Below are positions 45,398 to 54,334 of a stretch of 64,000 nucleotides of DNA, one piece after another; position 1 is the stretch's first letter; each line of letters opens with the position of its first letter. Below the pieces are notes generated by a model, which saw nothing but the letters and a program-made list of their open reading frames with translations, was not told the DNA's origin and did no database searches. Source of the DNA: Nitrospira sp. (lineage in GTDB: Bacteria > Nitrospirota > Nitrospiria > Nitrospirales > Nitrospiraceae); contig JAUYAO010000041.1 in NCBI GenBank assembly GCA_030692565.1, forward strand, positions 124,001 to 188,000, written 5' to 3'. The position numbers and the translations under genes were made by a program.

Positions 45398-46158
45398 GAG
45401 CGTAACAGCAGTGACGGGGCCAGGAGCAGGAACAGGATTTCAATCACTTCGTTCGTCGCGCCCAATGTATCTCCGGTAATCCCGCCGAACCACAAGCGGC
45501 ACCCGGCCCACAACGCACACACCACCAGTGATCCGCCCAGGAGAATCGCCGCAGCGCTCAACAGTCCACACGCCCAGCCCAGCCCTGCGGCGAGTACCCC
45601 CGTTGCGACGACGACATGGGGCCAGGAAAGACATGTCAGGAACGAAGCGGCCAATCCTCCTTCGGCGCGCGCATAGGGAGAGGCCCAGGCCAGGGTCACC
45701 ATCGCCCACCGCCCGATGGCCGGCATACAAAGGAGCGCAGGAACTCGCATCGCCTGAGGCAGTGCCATCAGTCCCGCATAACGCAGCAGCAATGAGAGGA
45801 AGAGGCCCGTGGCACCGATGGCGCCGATACGGGGATCGCGCATGATCGGCAGCCGTGCGGCGGGTGTCTTCCCTCCCGCCAATCCGTCCAGCGTGTCAGC
45901 GAGCCCATCCTGATGCAATCCGCGCGTCACGATCACCGCCAAGACGATCAACAAGACGTTCACCACCGCCTGATCGAACACTCTCGACAACCCCGCGTCG
46001 GCAAGAACCAATCCGCCGCCGATCAGCAAGCCAACCACCGGGTACCAGGCCATCGACCTCGCGAGTTCGACAGCGGTCGGTTCGTGCAAGGCATGGCTCA
46101 ACGGAATCCCCGTCAGGAAGTGCCAGGCGAATACAAAAGGGCGAACGAGCGTTCCCAT
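45394..46158 (-). CDS. cobS: Adenosylcobinamide-GDP ribazoletransferase (cobalamin synthase)
   Basis: A 254-residue polytopic membrane protein joining AdoCbi-GDP and alpha-ribazole. The metal-binding motif DGLADTLDGLAGGKT is at about residues 86-100, preceded by ARSMAWYPVVGLLIGG, both diagnostic. Six or so hydrophobic helices. It follows cobT by five bases. Also called CobV. Confidence 0.94.
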   Translation of the reverse strand: MGTLVRPFVFAWHFLTGIPLSHALHEPTAVELARSMAWYPVVGLLIGGGLVLADAGLSRVFDQAVVNVLLIVLAVIVTRGLHQDGLADTLDGLAGGKTPAARLPIMRDPRIGAIGATGLFLSLLLRYAGLMALPQAMRVPALLCMPAIGRWAMVTLAWASPYARAEGGLAASFLTCLSWPHVVVATGVLAAGLGWACGLLSAAAILLGGSLVVCALWAGCRLWFGGITGDTLGATNEVIEILFLLLAPSLLLRS

Positions 46159-46163
46159 GGGTC

Positions 46164-47216
46164 CTAGGCTTTCTCCGACACGCCAGCCTCACCGAATGTC
46201 GCCATCTCTGTATAGATTTTCACGGCGGCACAGACCAGGCTCATGCCTAAACAGGCGCCGGTGCCTTCACCGAGACGCAAATCGAGATCCAGCAACGGCT
46301 TCAGCCCGAGGTGATCGAAGATCGCGGCATGTCCCCGTTCAACGGAACGATGCGACGCGATGAGATACTCGCGGCAGCGAGGCTGAAGTCCTACGGCGAT
46401 CAATGCCGCGGCTCCGGCAATGAACCCATCCAGCACCACCGGCACGCGCTCCGCCGCGGCACCGAGGATCAACCCGGCCAGCCCGCCGATTTCCAACCCG
46501 CCCACTTTGGCCAACACGTCAAGTGCATCGGTTCGATTAGGGCGATGCAGATCGAGCGCCTGTTGGATGATCGCCACCTTCCTCACATGCCCCGCATCAT
46601 CAATACCCGTTCCGCGCCCGGTCACTTCAGCCACAGGCCGTCCGGTCATCACCGCCGTGATTGCCGCACTGGGCGTCGTATTTCCAATGCCCATATCACC
46701 GGTACCGATGAGGCCAATGCCTTCCTGAGCCGCCTGCGTCGCGAGCTCGACTCCGATCAAGACTGCCTGCTCCGCTTCTGCGCGAGACATCGCAGGTTCA
46801 ATCGCCAGATTGCGCGTCCCCCGCATCACTTTCTTCGAGATCAGATCCGGCACCGCTCCGAAATCATGATCGACGCCGATGTCCACCACGCGCACGCCCA
46901 CGCCGGCATGACGGGCCAACACATTCACACCCGCCCCGCCGCGCAGGAAGTTCAACACCATCTGCGGCGTGACTTCTCTGGGATAGGCACTCACGCCTTC
47001 CTTAGTGACGCCATGATCCGCCGCAAAAGTAAAGACCACGCCACGAGGAATCGCCGGCTTCAGCTCCCCGGTCATCATCACATAACGCGCCGCGACTTCC
47101 TCCAATCGCCCTAAACTGCTTTGAGGCTTCGTGAGGCGATCCAGTCGTGCCTGGGCTTTTGCCAGTAACTGGGGATCGGGTGATTGAATCCGGTCACACA
47201 CAGCTTGTAACGACAT
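46164..47216 (-). CDS. cobT: Nicotinate-nucleotide-dimethylbenzimidazole phosphoribosyltransferase
   Basis: Forms alpha-ribazole phosphate from the lower-ligand base and nicotinate mononucleotide. 350 residues; conserved [10 protein letters not shown] near the N-terminus, [27 protein letters not shown] and the C-terminal [12 protein letters not shown] with the catalytic Glu. The ATG at 47214-47216 lies seven bases after AGAGGGGG and is preferred to the ATG two codons upstream. Confidence 0.94.
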   Translation of the reverse strand: MSLQAVCDRIQSPDPQLLAKAQARLDRLTKPQSSLGRLEEVAARYVMMTGELKPAIPRGVVFTFAADHGVTKEGVSAYPREVTPQMVLNFLRGGAGVNVLARHAGVGVRVVDIGVDHDFGAVPDLISKKVMRGTRNLAIEPAMSRAEAEQAVLIGVELATQAAQEGIGLIGTGDMGIGNTTPSAAITAVMTGRPVAEVTGRGTGIDDAGHVRKVAIIQQALDLHRPNRTDALDVLAKVGGLEIGGLAGLILGAAAERVPVVLDGFIAGAAALIAVGLQPRCREYLIASHRSVERGHAAIFDHLGLKPLLDLDLRLGEGTGACLGMSLVCAAVKIYTEMATFGEAGVSEKA

Positions 47217-47231
47217 TCCCATTCCCCCTCT

Positions 47232-47747
47232 TCATTTCAATCGAAGCGGAATCCCGCTCACGGCCAGGTGCGCCTCATCGGCGCCTGCAGCGAGCAATTG
47301 GTTCACCCGCCCGGCCAGATCTCGAAAGGCCCGAACAGTCGGCTCCGCCGGCACGAGCCCCAGCCCCAACTCGTTGCTCACGATCACGATCCTCGCCTTC
47401 GTCTTCCGCATCGCCTCCAGCAAGCCGGCCACTCGCTTGAGCACCAGTGGCTCTTTCATCCCCGAGCCCTGCAGATTGCTGAGCCAGAGCGTCACACAAT
47501 CAACGACAATCGTCTGATAGCGGCTCCCTGCGCGCGCAAACCAGGCTGCGAGTTCGAGCGGCACCTCTGCCGTCTCCCAATCCGCTGCACGGCTTGCCTG
47601 ATGCCGTGCAATCCTTGCCGACATCTCAGCGTCAAGACCTTGCCCCGTCGCGACAAACGCTCTCGGCCCCTTCGACCCAGCAAGCCGCAGAGCGATCTCG
47701 CTCTTTCCCGACGCCGACCCACCGAGCACGAAGATGATCCGGCTCAC
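47232..47747 (-). CDS. cobU: Adenosylcobinamide kinase / guanylyltransferase
   Basis: A 171-residue bifunctional enzyme that phosphorylates adenosylcobinamide and attaches GMP. P-loop GGSASGKSEIA is at residues 8-18. The guanylylated-His region reads RHQASRAADWETAEVP, and VVDCVTLWLSNL follows. The start is GTG (47745-47747), giving a standard N-terminus; the longer in-frame form would overlap the adenosyltransferase gene. Also called CobP. Confidence 0.92.
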   Translation of the reverse strand: MSRIIFVLGGSASGKSEIALRLAGSKGPRAFVATGQGLDAEMSARIARHQASRAADWETAEVPLELAAWFARAGSRYQTIVVDCVTLWLSNLQGSGMKEPLVLKRVAGLLEAMRKTKARIVIVSNELGLGLVPAEPTVRAFRDLAGRVNQLLAAGADEAHLAVSGIPLRLK

Positions 47748-47766
47748 GGACTTTGCCCGAATGGAG

Positions 47767-48363
47767 CTACTCCGCTTTCTTGGCGACATCCCGCTCCCAC
47801 AAGAATTCCGGCTCTCCCTGCGTCTTCGCCACCCAGCGCGCGAGCACAAACAACGTGTCGCTCAGCCGATTCACATACTTAATAATCGCCGAATCGACGG
47901 GTTCGATTTTCGACAGGGCCACACAGAGCCGCTCAGCCCGTCGGCACACGGTTCGAGCTTGATGCAGGAAACTGGAGACTTTTCCTCCGCCCGGCAGGAT
48001 GAATTCCTTCAGCGGCTTCAATTCCTTCTGACAGCGATCGATCAGCTTCTCTAACCGCGTCACATCCTTCGCCGTCACCTGCGGCATATTTTTAAACGTC
48101 TGGCCCGGCGCGGTGGCCAAGATGCTCCCGACATCGAACAGCTTGTTCTGCACCCAACGCAGCTCTTCTTCGAGGATGCCCGCCGCTGAATACTCGTCGA
48201 GCATGTCGGCATTCATAGCGCGCACGACTCCGATTGAAGCGTTCAACTCATCGACCGTCCCATAGGCCTCGACCCGCAGACTGTCTTTCCAGACCTGCTG
48301 GCCTCCCGCAAGACGCGTTTTCCCCGCGTCGCCTGTCCTCGTATAGACTTTGGTAATACGCAT
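47767..48363 (-). CDS. PduO-type cob(I)alamin adenosyltransferase
   Basis: 198 residues with the PduO/MMAB signature TRTGDAGKTRLAGG at the N-terminus, YGTVDELNASIG, and the CRRAER and NRLSDTLFVLAR helices. It transfers the adenosyl group of ATP to reduced cobalamin or cobinamide. It is unrelated in fold to the CobO enzyme also encoded in this window (50320-50922). ATG 48363 follows GAGGGGAAATT and overlaps bluB; a GTG one codon upstream is possible. Confidence 0.92.
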   Translation of the reverse strand: MRITKVYTRTGDAGKTRLAGGQQVWKDSLRVEAYGTVDELNASIGVVRAMNADMLDEYSAAGILEEELRWVQNKLFDVGSILATAPGQTFKNMPQVTAKDVTRLEKLIDRCQKELKPLKEFILPGGGKVSSFLHQARTVCRRAERLCVALSKIEPVDSAIIKYVNRLSDTLFVLARWVAKTQGEPEFLWERDVAKKAE

Positions 48364-49130
48364 CACAATTTCCCCTCAGATCCGGCCGCGGTATTGCCCC
48401 ACGATTCGTAGTGAATGAGTTCTTCCACCGGAATCCTCGCGCGCCACCCGGCTACCTCCAAGTCCGGCTTCGTCGCAAAGTCCGACACGTACCCGAGACA
48501 GAGATAGGCTAGCACTTTGACCGGCTTAGGCACCCCGAGTACCCGTTTCAACGCGCCATGATCGAGAATGCTGACCCACCCAACCCCGATGCCCTCCGCA
48601 CGTGCGGCCAGCCAAAGATTTTGAATGGCGCAGCAGGTGCTGTACAGATCCGTATCGCGCACCGTCGAACGGCCCAGCACGTGAGGGCCTCCTCGCTGGC
48701 GGCTGCACGTCACGCCGATATTGATCGGGGCTTCCTCGATCCCCTCCAGCTTGAGGCTCCGGTAGAGCGCGGCCCGCTCTCCTCGATAGCGCGTCGCGGC
48801 TTCGGTATTGGCCTGCTGAAAGAGCTCTTTCACCGCGCCCTTGGTCGCACGATCGCGAACCACGACAAAATCCCATGGCTGCATGAATCCCACAGACCCG
48901 GCATGGTGGGCTGCGGTCAGCACGCGCGTCAAGATCCGGTCAGGAATCGGCGTCGGAAGAAAGTTCCGGCGGACATCGCGCCGCTCAAAGATCGCCCGAT
49001 AGACCGCCTCCCGCTCTGGCAAGCTAAACTCATGGCGCGGTCCATGGCCTTCTTGCGTCACGCTCGCCCGAGGAGCTGCTCCATCGCGGCCGGATCGTAT
49101 GACCCTGCGAACACCCGTTTCCCGAGACAT
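48363..49130 (-). CDS. bluB: 5,6-dimethylbenzimidazole synthase
   Basis: A flavin-destroying nitroreductase-fold enzyme that makes the lower ligand of B12 from FMNH2 and oxygen. 255 residues; FERRDVRRNFLPTPIPD, HHAGSVGFMQPWDFVVVRD and GWVSILDHGALKRVL are typical of BluB. About 30 extra N-terminal residues precede the domain. ATG 49130 follows AAGGAG. The oxygen requirement fits an aerobic lifestyle. Confidence 0.92.
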   Translation of the reverse strand: MSRETGVRRVIRSGRDGAAPRASVTQEGHGPRHEFSLPEREAVYRAIFERRDVRRNFLPTPIPDRILTRVLTAAHHAGSVGFMQPWDFVVVRDRATKGAVKELFQQANTEAATRYRGERAALYRSLKLEGIEEAPINIGVTCSRQRGGPHVLGRSTVRDTDLYSTCCAIQNLWLAARAEGIGVGWVSILDHGALKRVLGVPKPVKVLAYLCLGYVSDFATKPDLEVAGWRARIPVEELIHYESWGNTAAGSEGKL

Positions 49131-49225
49131 ACATCTCCTTCACATGGCTTCAACCAACTGACACAGGCCTTCCATTGGACGATCGAATGGAAGTACAGCT
49201 CAATCACCCTGTGGTCCTGTCTCAG

Positions 49226-49813
49226 CTAACTCGAAGTCCTGAATCGGTTGGTCCGTGCCGCTACCACACCGGCCACGCTCAATAACGCATGAATACCACC
49301 GGCAATGCCGACATAGAACAACACTGACGAGAAGGCTCCTGGGAAATACTCCACAAGACGCGTGGCAAACTGGGTCAGATTCGTCTGCTCAAAACGGCCG
49401 GAGAAAAAGTAAAAGCCGCCGCTTGAGATCAGTTCGCAGAAAGCCGTGCCGAGCACGAGACTCACCGCCAGCGGAAGCAGCGTGGCCACCCTCTCCTGGT
49501 GACGCGCGGCGTACCAGCGGCCGGCTCCCCACAACACACCATAGGCCGGCAACAAAAAGCCATAGGCGGGACTGACACAGAAGTTATCCACGCCGCCCCA
49601 CGTCACCGCCGCAAAATCGAGCAATGCCGCTTCAACCAGCAACGCCGGAAAAACCCAGCGAGAGGAGAGATAGAGTCCGGCAAGAAAGAAGACTGCCCAG
49701 GAGGCGCTCGGCAGATGTTCGAGCGTGCCGAAATGGTGGCCGCGCGTGGCGGCCATCAGCGTGGCCAGAGCGCTACCGATGACGATCTGCGTCCGGGGAG
49801 AATTTATACACAT
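49226..49813 (-). CDS. btuM: Probable BtuM-type vitamin B12 transporter
   Basis: A 195-residue membrane protein with about six hydrophobic helices. MAATRGHHFGTLEHLPSASW near the start and NFCVSPAYGFLLPAYGVLWG in the middle fit the BtuM family of stand-alone, ECF-S-like B12 transporters. In characterised BtuM a cysteine at residue 80 binds the cobalt; here a Cys is at residue 79 in the same surroundings. Genomic position beside bluB and adenosyltransferase genes agrees. AGGAGGG precedes ATG 49813. Assignment is from memory of the family, not a search. Confidence 0.72.
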   Translation of the reverse strand: MCINSPRTQIVIGSALATLMAATRGHHFGTLEHLPSASWAVFFLAGLYLSSRWVFPALLVEAALLDFAAVTWGGVDNFCVSPAYGFLLPAYGVLWGAGRWYAARHQERVATLLPLAVSLVLGTAFCELISSGGFYFFSGRFEQTNLTQFATRLVEYFPGAFSSVLFYVGIAGGIHALLSVAGVVAARTNRFRTSS

Positions 49814-49877
49814 CGTAGGGTCCCTCCTAGCGAGTTGTTGGATATCCGACTCTGAATATTTTCATCACGCGCACGGT

Positions 49878-50093
49878 TCACGTGGCACGCTGATTACTCT
49901 GCGATATCTGAGGGCCCAGTTCGCCGGCGGCAACTTTCCCCAAACAGACGGGACAGAGACAATCTTTATAATGTGCAGCGATCCAATCCATCTGATCTTC
50001 CGTGATGCCGACCTTCCCGCACCAACACTGGTAGCCACCGCACGAGAATGCCACACCGCAAGCTTCGCACGTCTTGGTGACCGGACCTCTCAT
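49878..50093 (-). CDS. Cysteine-rich CWC-family small protein
   Basis: 71 residues starting MRGPVTKTCEACGVAFSCGG, with CWCGKV and DCLCPVCLGKV further on. Eight cysteines in CxxC, CWC and CLCPxCL groups match the cysteine-rich CWC family, whose function is unknown and probably zinc-binding. Lies between cobO and btuM. ATG 50093 follows a GAGGTGGGAAG tract; an in-frame longer form is less likely. Confidence 0.75.
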   Translation of the reverse strand: MRGPVTKTCEACGVAFSCGGYQCWCGKVGITEDQMDWIAAHYKDCLCPVCLGKVAAGELGPQISQSNQRAT

Positions 50094-50319
50094 AGTGCTT
50101 CCCACCTCGCGCGTCGGGAATCCTTCAGGCTGTTCAAAATGGCCGTCCAGCGCGGCCGAAGCAAGCGAAGAGGCGAGGAGGTACATACCAAGCTTCGCTT
50201 GACCCGCTCGCTTCGATCATATGCGAGCGGATAGGCCCTTCGCCTCAAGTCAGCTCTTCCGTACGTTGAGCCGCTGAGCGACGCGAGAACAAAGCTGGCG
50301 GACTTTTTCAACAGCCTGA

Positions 50320-50922
50320 TCAAAATTCCACCCCCGGTTGCGCCTTAATGCCCTTACGGAACGGATGCTTGATCTGCTTCATCTCGGTGACGAGATCGGC
50401 TTCTTCTATTAAGACGTCCTTCGCCCCACGGCCCGTCAGCACCACATGTTGCATCGGAGGGCGAGCACGCAGTACGGTCACCACCTCCGCCACATCCACA
50501 TAATCCTGCTGTAGCGCGATATTGAACTCGTCGAGAATCACCATCGCATAGGACGGATCGCGCAGGAACCCGCAGACGGTCTTCCAAGCTTCTTGAGCGA
50601 ATGTCGTATCTCGTTCACGATCCTGCGTTTCCCAGGTATAGCCTTCACCCATTCGAAGAAACGTGACGCGATCGCCGAACGATTTCAACGCCCGCTCTTC
50701 CGCAGTGTCGATGGCCCCTTTAATAAATTGGACCACGGCCACCTTCATCCCGTGACCGATGCATCGGAGGGCCATCCCCAGCGCAGCGGTCGTTTTGCCT
50801 TTGCCCGCTCCCGTATAGACGATCAACAGGCCTCGCTCTTCTTGCGCCGCCTCAATGCGCCGATCGACCGAGGCTTTGAGCCGCTCCATCTTTGCTTTAT
50901 GTTCATCCTGCTCCGTCATCAT
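50320..50922 (-). CDS. cobO: CobO/BtuR-type cob(I)yrinic acid a,c-diamide adenosyltransferase
   Basis: 200 residues; P-loop YTGAGKGKTTAALGMALR (about 36-53), VVQFIKGAIDTAEERAL, VILDEFNIALQQ and TGRGAKDVLIEEADLVTEMK are diagnostic of the CobA/CobO/BtuR family. It adenosylates corrinoids during synthesis and salvage. ATG overlaps the stop of cobB (50919-50922). With the PduO-type enzyme this gives two non-homologous adenosyltransferases in one cluster. Confidence 0.94.
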   Translation of the reverse strand: MMTEQDEHKAKMERLKASVDRRIEAAQEERGLLIVYTGAGKGKTTAALGMALRCIGHGMKVAVVQFIKGAIDTAEERALKSFGDRVTFLRMGEGYTWETQDRERDTTFAQEAWKTVCGFLRDPSYAMVILDEFNIALQQDYVDVAEVVTVLRARPPMQHVVLTGRGAKDVLIEEADLVTEMKQIKHPFRKGIKAQPGVEF

Positions 50923-52304
50923 CGTCCTCCCTGCGTTCCGCGAGCAGACGAGACCAAGGACGCCGCGACCTGGGGCTGACTGGAGAAATGAAGGTGCGTA
51001 TAGAGCGCCACCACATTGCCAATCGATAGCCCATCCGGCCCCTTCGATTCTCCTCGAACATCCGTCAGCCCACAGGCATGGGTCAATGGGCCTTTCGAAA
51101 CTACTGTCGAATAATGAAATTCGTGGCCCCGCACCGTCAGGCCCGCTGCGCCAAGAATACAGGGCCGGGTAAGCTCCACCGTCCGGTATCCCACCGTCAG
51201 ACCAGGCTTTCGCATCACCGCTTCGGCAGAAAACAGTCCGACCATTTCATGGGGCCGCCCCTCGAAGTCGCGAATGGCTTGCGTGAGGTACATCATGCCG
51301 CCGCATTCCGCATAGATCGTCCCGCCCCTCCCGGAAAATTCTCTAATGGAGGTACGCATGGTGATATTTTCCGCCAACTCCGTGCCGTGCAGCTCAGGAT
51401 AGCCACCACCGAGATACAGCATGGCCACATCATCAGGTATGGCGTGATCTGTCAGTGGAGAAAACGGAACCAGCTCGGCCCCCTCCGCTTCCAGCAGTTC
51501 AAGATTCTCAGGATAGTAGAAGCAAAAGGCCTGGTCCCTCGCAACACCTATGCGAACTCCCATCTTCCCCCTCCTTTGTAAGGAGGGGGACGGGGAGGTA
51601 GCATCTTTCATCCCACCGGCCGATCGAGCCATGGCCTCGATTCGATCCAGATCGATGGTGTCAGCAGCAGCCTTCGCCAGTCGGTCATATAGTTCGCCGG
51701 TGCCTTGCTCCATCGCGGTCACCAGTCCGAGGTGACGATCGGCGATCGTTACGGCCTGATCCGACCGCAAATACCCTACCACCGCCACGTTCGTGTGCTG
51801 CTCGACCGCGTCCTTGAGCAGCTGGTAGTGTCCCTCGCTGTCGACCCGATTAAACAAGACACCCGCTACCTTCAACGCCGGATCGAACTGCGCGTACCCC
51901 GACACCATCGCCGCAGCGGAACGCGCCATCGCGCTGCCGTCGATGACAAGAAGGACCGGCGCATCCAACTGTTTGGCCAATTCAGCCGTGCTGCCAATCT
52001 CGTTCACCGGCGAACTGCCGTCGAACAATCCCATCATCCCTTCGATGATCGAGATATCCGCATCGGCTGCGGCCCGGCCAAAGACTTGGCGATTGAGAGC
52101 CGCTCCCAGCATCCAGCCATCCAGGTTGCGAGATGCACGACCGGTGGCCGCCGTGTGATGGCCGGGATCGATAAAATCAGGTCCCGCCTTGAACGGCTGC
52201 ACCCGGCGGCCCCGCTCTCGCAGAGCCGCCAGGATCGCCAACGTCACCGTCGTCTTACCCACACCGCTCGCCGTGCCGGCAATGACCAGTCTCGGATGAG
52301 TCAT
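50919..52304 (-). CDS. cobB: Cobyrinic acid a,c-diamide synthase with an in-frame palindromic insert
   Basis: 461 residues. It amidates the a and c side chains of (hydrogeno)cobyrinic acid. The synthetase domain has GTASGVGKTT near residue 10 and VQPFKAGPDFIDPGHH; the glutaminase domain has the nucleophile Cys in YAECGGMMYL. Between them (about residues 234-249) lies ATSPSPSLQRRGKMGV, encoded by a perfect palindrome of the dispersed repeat family. The frame is kept, so the enzyme is probably functional. ATG 52304 follows GAGG; it lies 10 bases after btuB. Confidence 0.92.
   Translation of the reverse strand: MTHPRLVIAGTASGVGKTTVTLAILAALRERGRRVQPFKAGPDFIDPGHHTAATGRASRNLDGWMLGAALNRQVFGRAAADADISIIEGMMGLFDGSSPVNEIGSTAELAKQLDAPVLLVIDGSAMARSAAAMVSGYAQFDPALKVAGVLFNRVDSEGHYQLLKDAVEQHTNVAVVGYLRSDQAVTIADRHLGLVTAMEQGTGELYDRLAKAAADTIDLDRIEAMARSAGGMKDATSPSPSLQRRGKMGVRIGVARDQAFCFYYPENLELLEAEGAELVPFSPLTDHAIPDDVAMLYLGGGYPELHGTELAENITMRTSIREFSGRGGTIYAECGGMMYLTQAIRDFEGRPHEMVGLFSAEAVMRKPGLTVGYRTVELTRPCILGAAGLTVRGHEFHYSTVVSKGPLTHACGLTDVRGESKGPDGLSIGNVVALYTHLHFSSQPQVAASLVSSARGTQGGR
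51567..51601. repeat. Palindromic repeat inside cobB
   Basis: CCCCCTCCTT-TGT-AAGGAGGGGG: a perfect 10-bp inverted repeat (51567-51576 and 51580-51589) followed by ACGGGGAGGTAG. It has the same core, loop and tail as the intergenic copies at 2571-2591 and 10109-10129, but lies within a coding frame. Confidence 0.85.
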
Positions 52305-52314
52305 GTACTCAACC

Positions 52315-54294
52315 TCATGGTTTGGCACTAAATGCGACACGCACGCCGCCGAATATCGAGCGAATCGGAACCCCGGCACTGGCGACCTCCTCGTACTTTT
52401 CATTGAAGAGGTTTTCCGCGCGGAGGTAGACCTGCACCTGCTTCGTCACATCATACGTAGCCGCCAGCGACCAGACATCGAACGCGCGAAGGCTTTGATT
52501 GTTTCCCGTGGTATTGAACCGCGAGCCTACATAACGGCCCGTGACGGTGATCCACATCGGCTCGATGGGTTGATACCCAAGCACCATACTCCATTGATCG
52601 ACCGGCCAACGCGGGAGACGCGCCGCCGTATCCAGATCTCTGGTCAAAGTATTCGTATACTGCGCCTGGAAGGTCAGCCCTCGAAGAAACATCCGTTCGC
52701 TGGTGTAGGCGTACGACAAACTGGCCTCCCACCCCTTCGTCGATGCATCACCAAGTTGCTGCGGACAAAACCCGAATGTACTAAAGGGAGCACAAAACAC
52801 CGGATCGTTCGTCGTCACGATCAGATTGCGGTAGCGGTTCCAGAAAAACCCTCCGCTGAGCTTGAGAGACTTGGAAAGGAAGAACTGATCGACCCCCACA
52901 TCCATGCTCTGACTCTTTTCCGGGCCGAGATTCGGATTACCGAAATTAGGAAAGTACAACTCATTCATGCTCGGTGCACGGAAACCCGTTGAATAGCTGG
53001 TACGGAGTTTCGTGTCGGTCTCCTTGCTATAGTAGCCACCGGTCAATCGATAGGTCGTGGCATTGCCGAACACGTTATAGCTGTCGTAACGAACGCCCGC
53101 CGTCCCAAAGAGACGATCCCAGAGATTGACCTGAGCCTGGGCAAATCCCGCATTCGAACTCAAAATCCGATTGGTCAGACCGGTATCGTTTTCACCTTGC
53201 TGCTCCCGAAACTGATAGCCCCCGCTGAGCAAAAGCATCTCGGTGATACGGAAATCGTGCTGCCATTCGATCCGATTGGATAACACCCGCGTCTCATTCG
53301 GCGTGCCAAAGGGAGTGCTGAATGCGCCCGTGACCAAGTTTCGCTGTAACGTACCAGGCAAGAACAGCGACGCCTCCTGCGCCCGCGAGAGCGTCAGTTT
53401 CTGCGACCACCATTCCGTCAACGGTTGCTGATAGCTTCCGCTAAAAATATAATCCTGGCTCCGACTCTTCGATCCGAACACATCACTCGGAGACGTCGCC
53501 GAAACACTGTCAAGTGCCACATCGGAATTGGTCCATCTGAAATTGAAATCAAGACGCCCGTCTTTCGGCAGATCCACACCCACGCGAGCAGAGCCCGTCC
53601 AGTTTCGATAGGAATCCCGCTCCGTGGCGCCCCGCCGGTAATTGACTGCGGAAAAGCTGGAGGTATCCCAACGAGACAGCGCCAAGCTATAGTCCACAAT
53701 CCCTTGCTTGCCTGAAACCGTCCCGCCTTCACGCACAGTAGCAAACGAACCGTATTCAAGGAAGGCGCCCACGGTCGGAGGCCCCTGCCCTTTCTTCGTG
53801 GTGATATTGATGACGCCGCCCATCGCATCCGCTCCGTACAGCATGCTCTGCGCCCCTCGAAGAATCTCGATCCGTTCGATGTTGTCGGTCGTCAGGTTGG
53901 CGAAATTGTAGCTCCCAGTCGTTGCACTATTGACGATGGCTCCATCGATGAGCACCAGCGTTTGAGCTGACCCGCCTCCCCGAATTCTGACACTCACATC
54001 TGTCCCCGGACCGCCGCTGGAAAATGCCGCCACGCCCTGAGCCAAACGGAGTGCATCGATCACGCTTCGAAGATTCTGCCGTTTCATATCCTCAGCCGTG
54101 ATCACCTCGACCGCACTCGTGACCCGAGTAACCGGAATCGGCGTCTTCGTGGCGCTGACAACGATCTCGGGGGTCTCAATGATGTCGGCCTGATCCGCCA
54201 TGGCGACTTCTTGCTGGGCACGCGCCGATTGGAGGGGGATGAGAAAGCAGAGGAGACAGACACACCGAATCAATCGATCGATGAACAACAACAT
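52315..54294 (-). CDS. btuB: TonB-dependent vitamin B12 receptor
   Basis: 659 residues: signal peptide (cleavage after ARA, about residue 26), TonB-box-like ETPEIVVSATKTP, plug domain (about 40-160, with VLIDGAIVN and RIEILRGAQSMLYGADAMGG) and a 22-strand-type barrel ending ...RVAFSAKP. Size and plug motifs match BtuB. It is preceded by a cobalamin riboswitch, which fixes the substrate. Start ATG 54294 after AAGGGAG. First gene of btuB-cobB-cobO. Confidence 0.92.
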   Translation of the reverse strand: MLLFIDRLIRCVCLLCFLIPLQSARAQQEVAMADQADIIETPEIVVSATKTPIPVTRVTSAVEVITAEDMKRQNLRSVIDALRLAQGVAAFSSGGPGTDVSVRIRGGGSAQTLVLIDGAIVNSATTGSYNFANLTTDNIERIEILRGAQSMLYGADAMGGVINITTKKGQGPPTVGAFLEYGSFATVREGGTVSGKQGIVDYSLALSRWDTSSFSAVNYRRGATERDSYRNWTGSARVGVDLPKDGRLDFNFRWTNSDVALDSVSATSPSDVFGSKSRSQDYIFSGSYQQPLTEWWSQKLTLSRAQEASLFLPGTLQRNLVTGAFSTPFGTPNETRVLSNRIEWQHDFRITEMLLLSGGYQFREQQGENDTGLTNRILSSNAGFAQAQVNLWDRLFGTAGVRYDSYNVFGNATTYRLTGGYYSKETDTKLRTSYSTGFRAPSMNELYFPNFGNPNLGPEKSQSMDVGVDQFFLSKSLKLSGGFFWNRYRNLIVTTNDPVFCAPFSTFGFCPQQLGDASTKGWEASLSYAYTSERMFLRGLTFQAQYTNTLTRDLDTAARLPRWPVDQWSMVLGYQPIEPMWITVTGRYVGSRFNTTGNNQSLRAFDVWSLAATYDVTKQVQVYLRAENLFNEKYEEVASAGVPIRSIFGGVRVAFSAKP

Positions 54295-54303
54295 GACGAA
54301 ACT

Positions 54304-54320
54304 CCCTTGTGCTCGAAGGG
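54304..54320 (-). promoter_or_regulatory. Hairpin covering the btuB ribosome-binding site
   Basis: On the minus strand CCCTT (complement of 54316-54320), 7-base loop, AAGGG (54304-54308). The AAGGG arm is the ribosome-binding site of btuB. The hairpin starts about 20 bases past the riboswitch B12 box and could switch translation off when B12 is bound. Confidence 0.55.
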
Positions 54321-54334
54321 TTCAGTCGAATCAA

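Noticed and set aside
46311-47114. 267-codon plus-strand frame opposite cobT
   Set aside because: Complement of a strongly conserved gene; the composition is that of a shadow frame.
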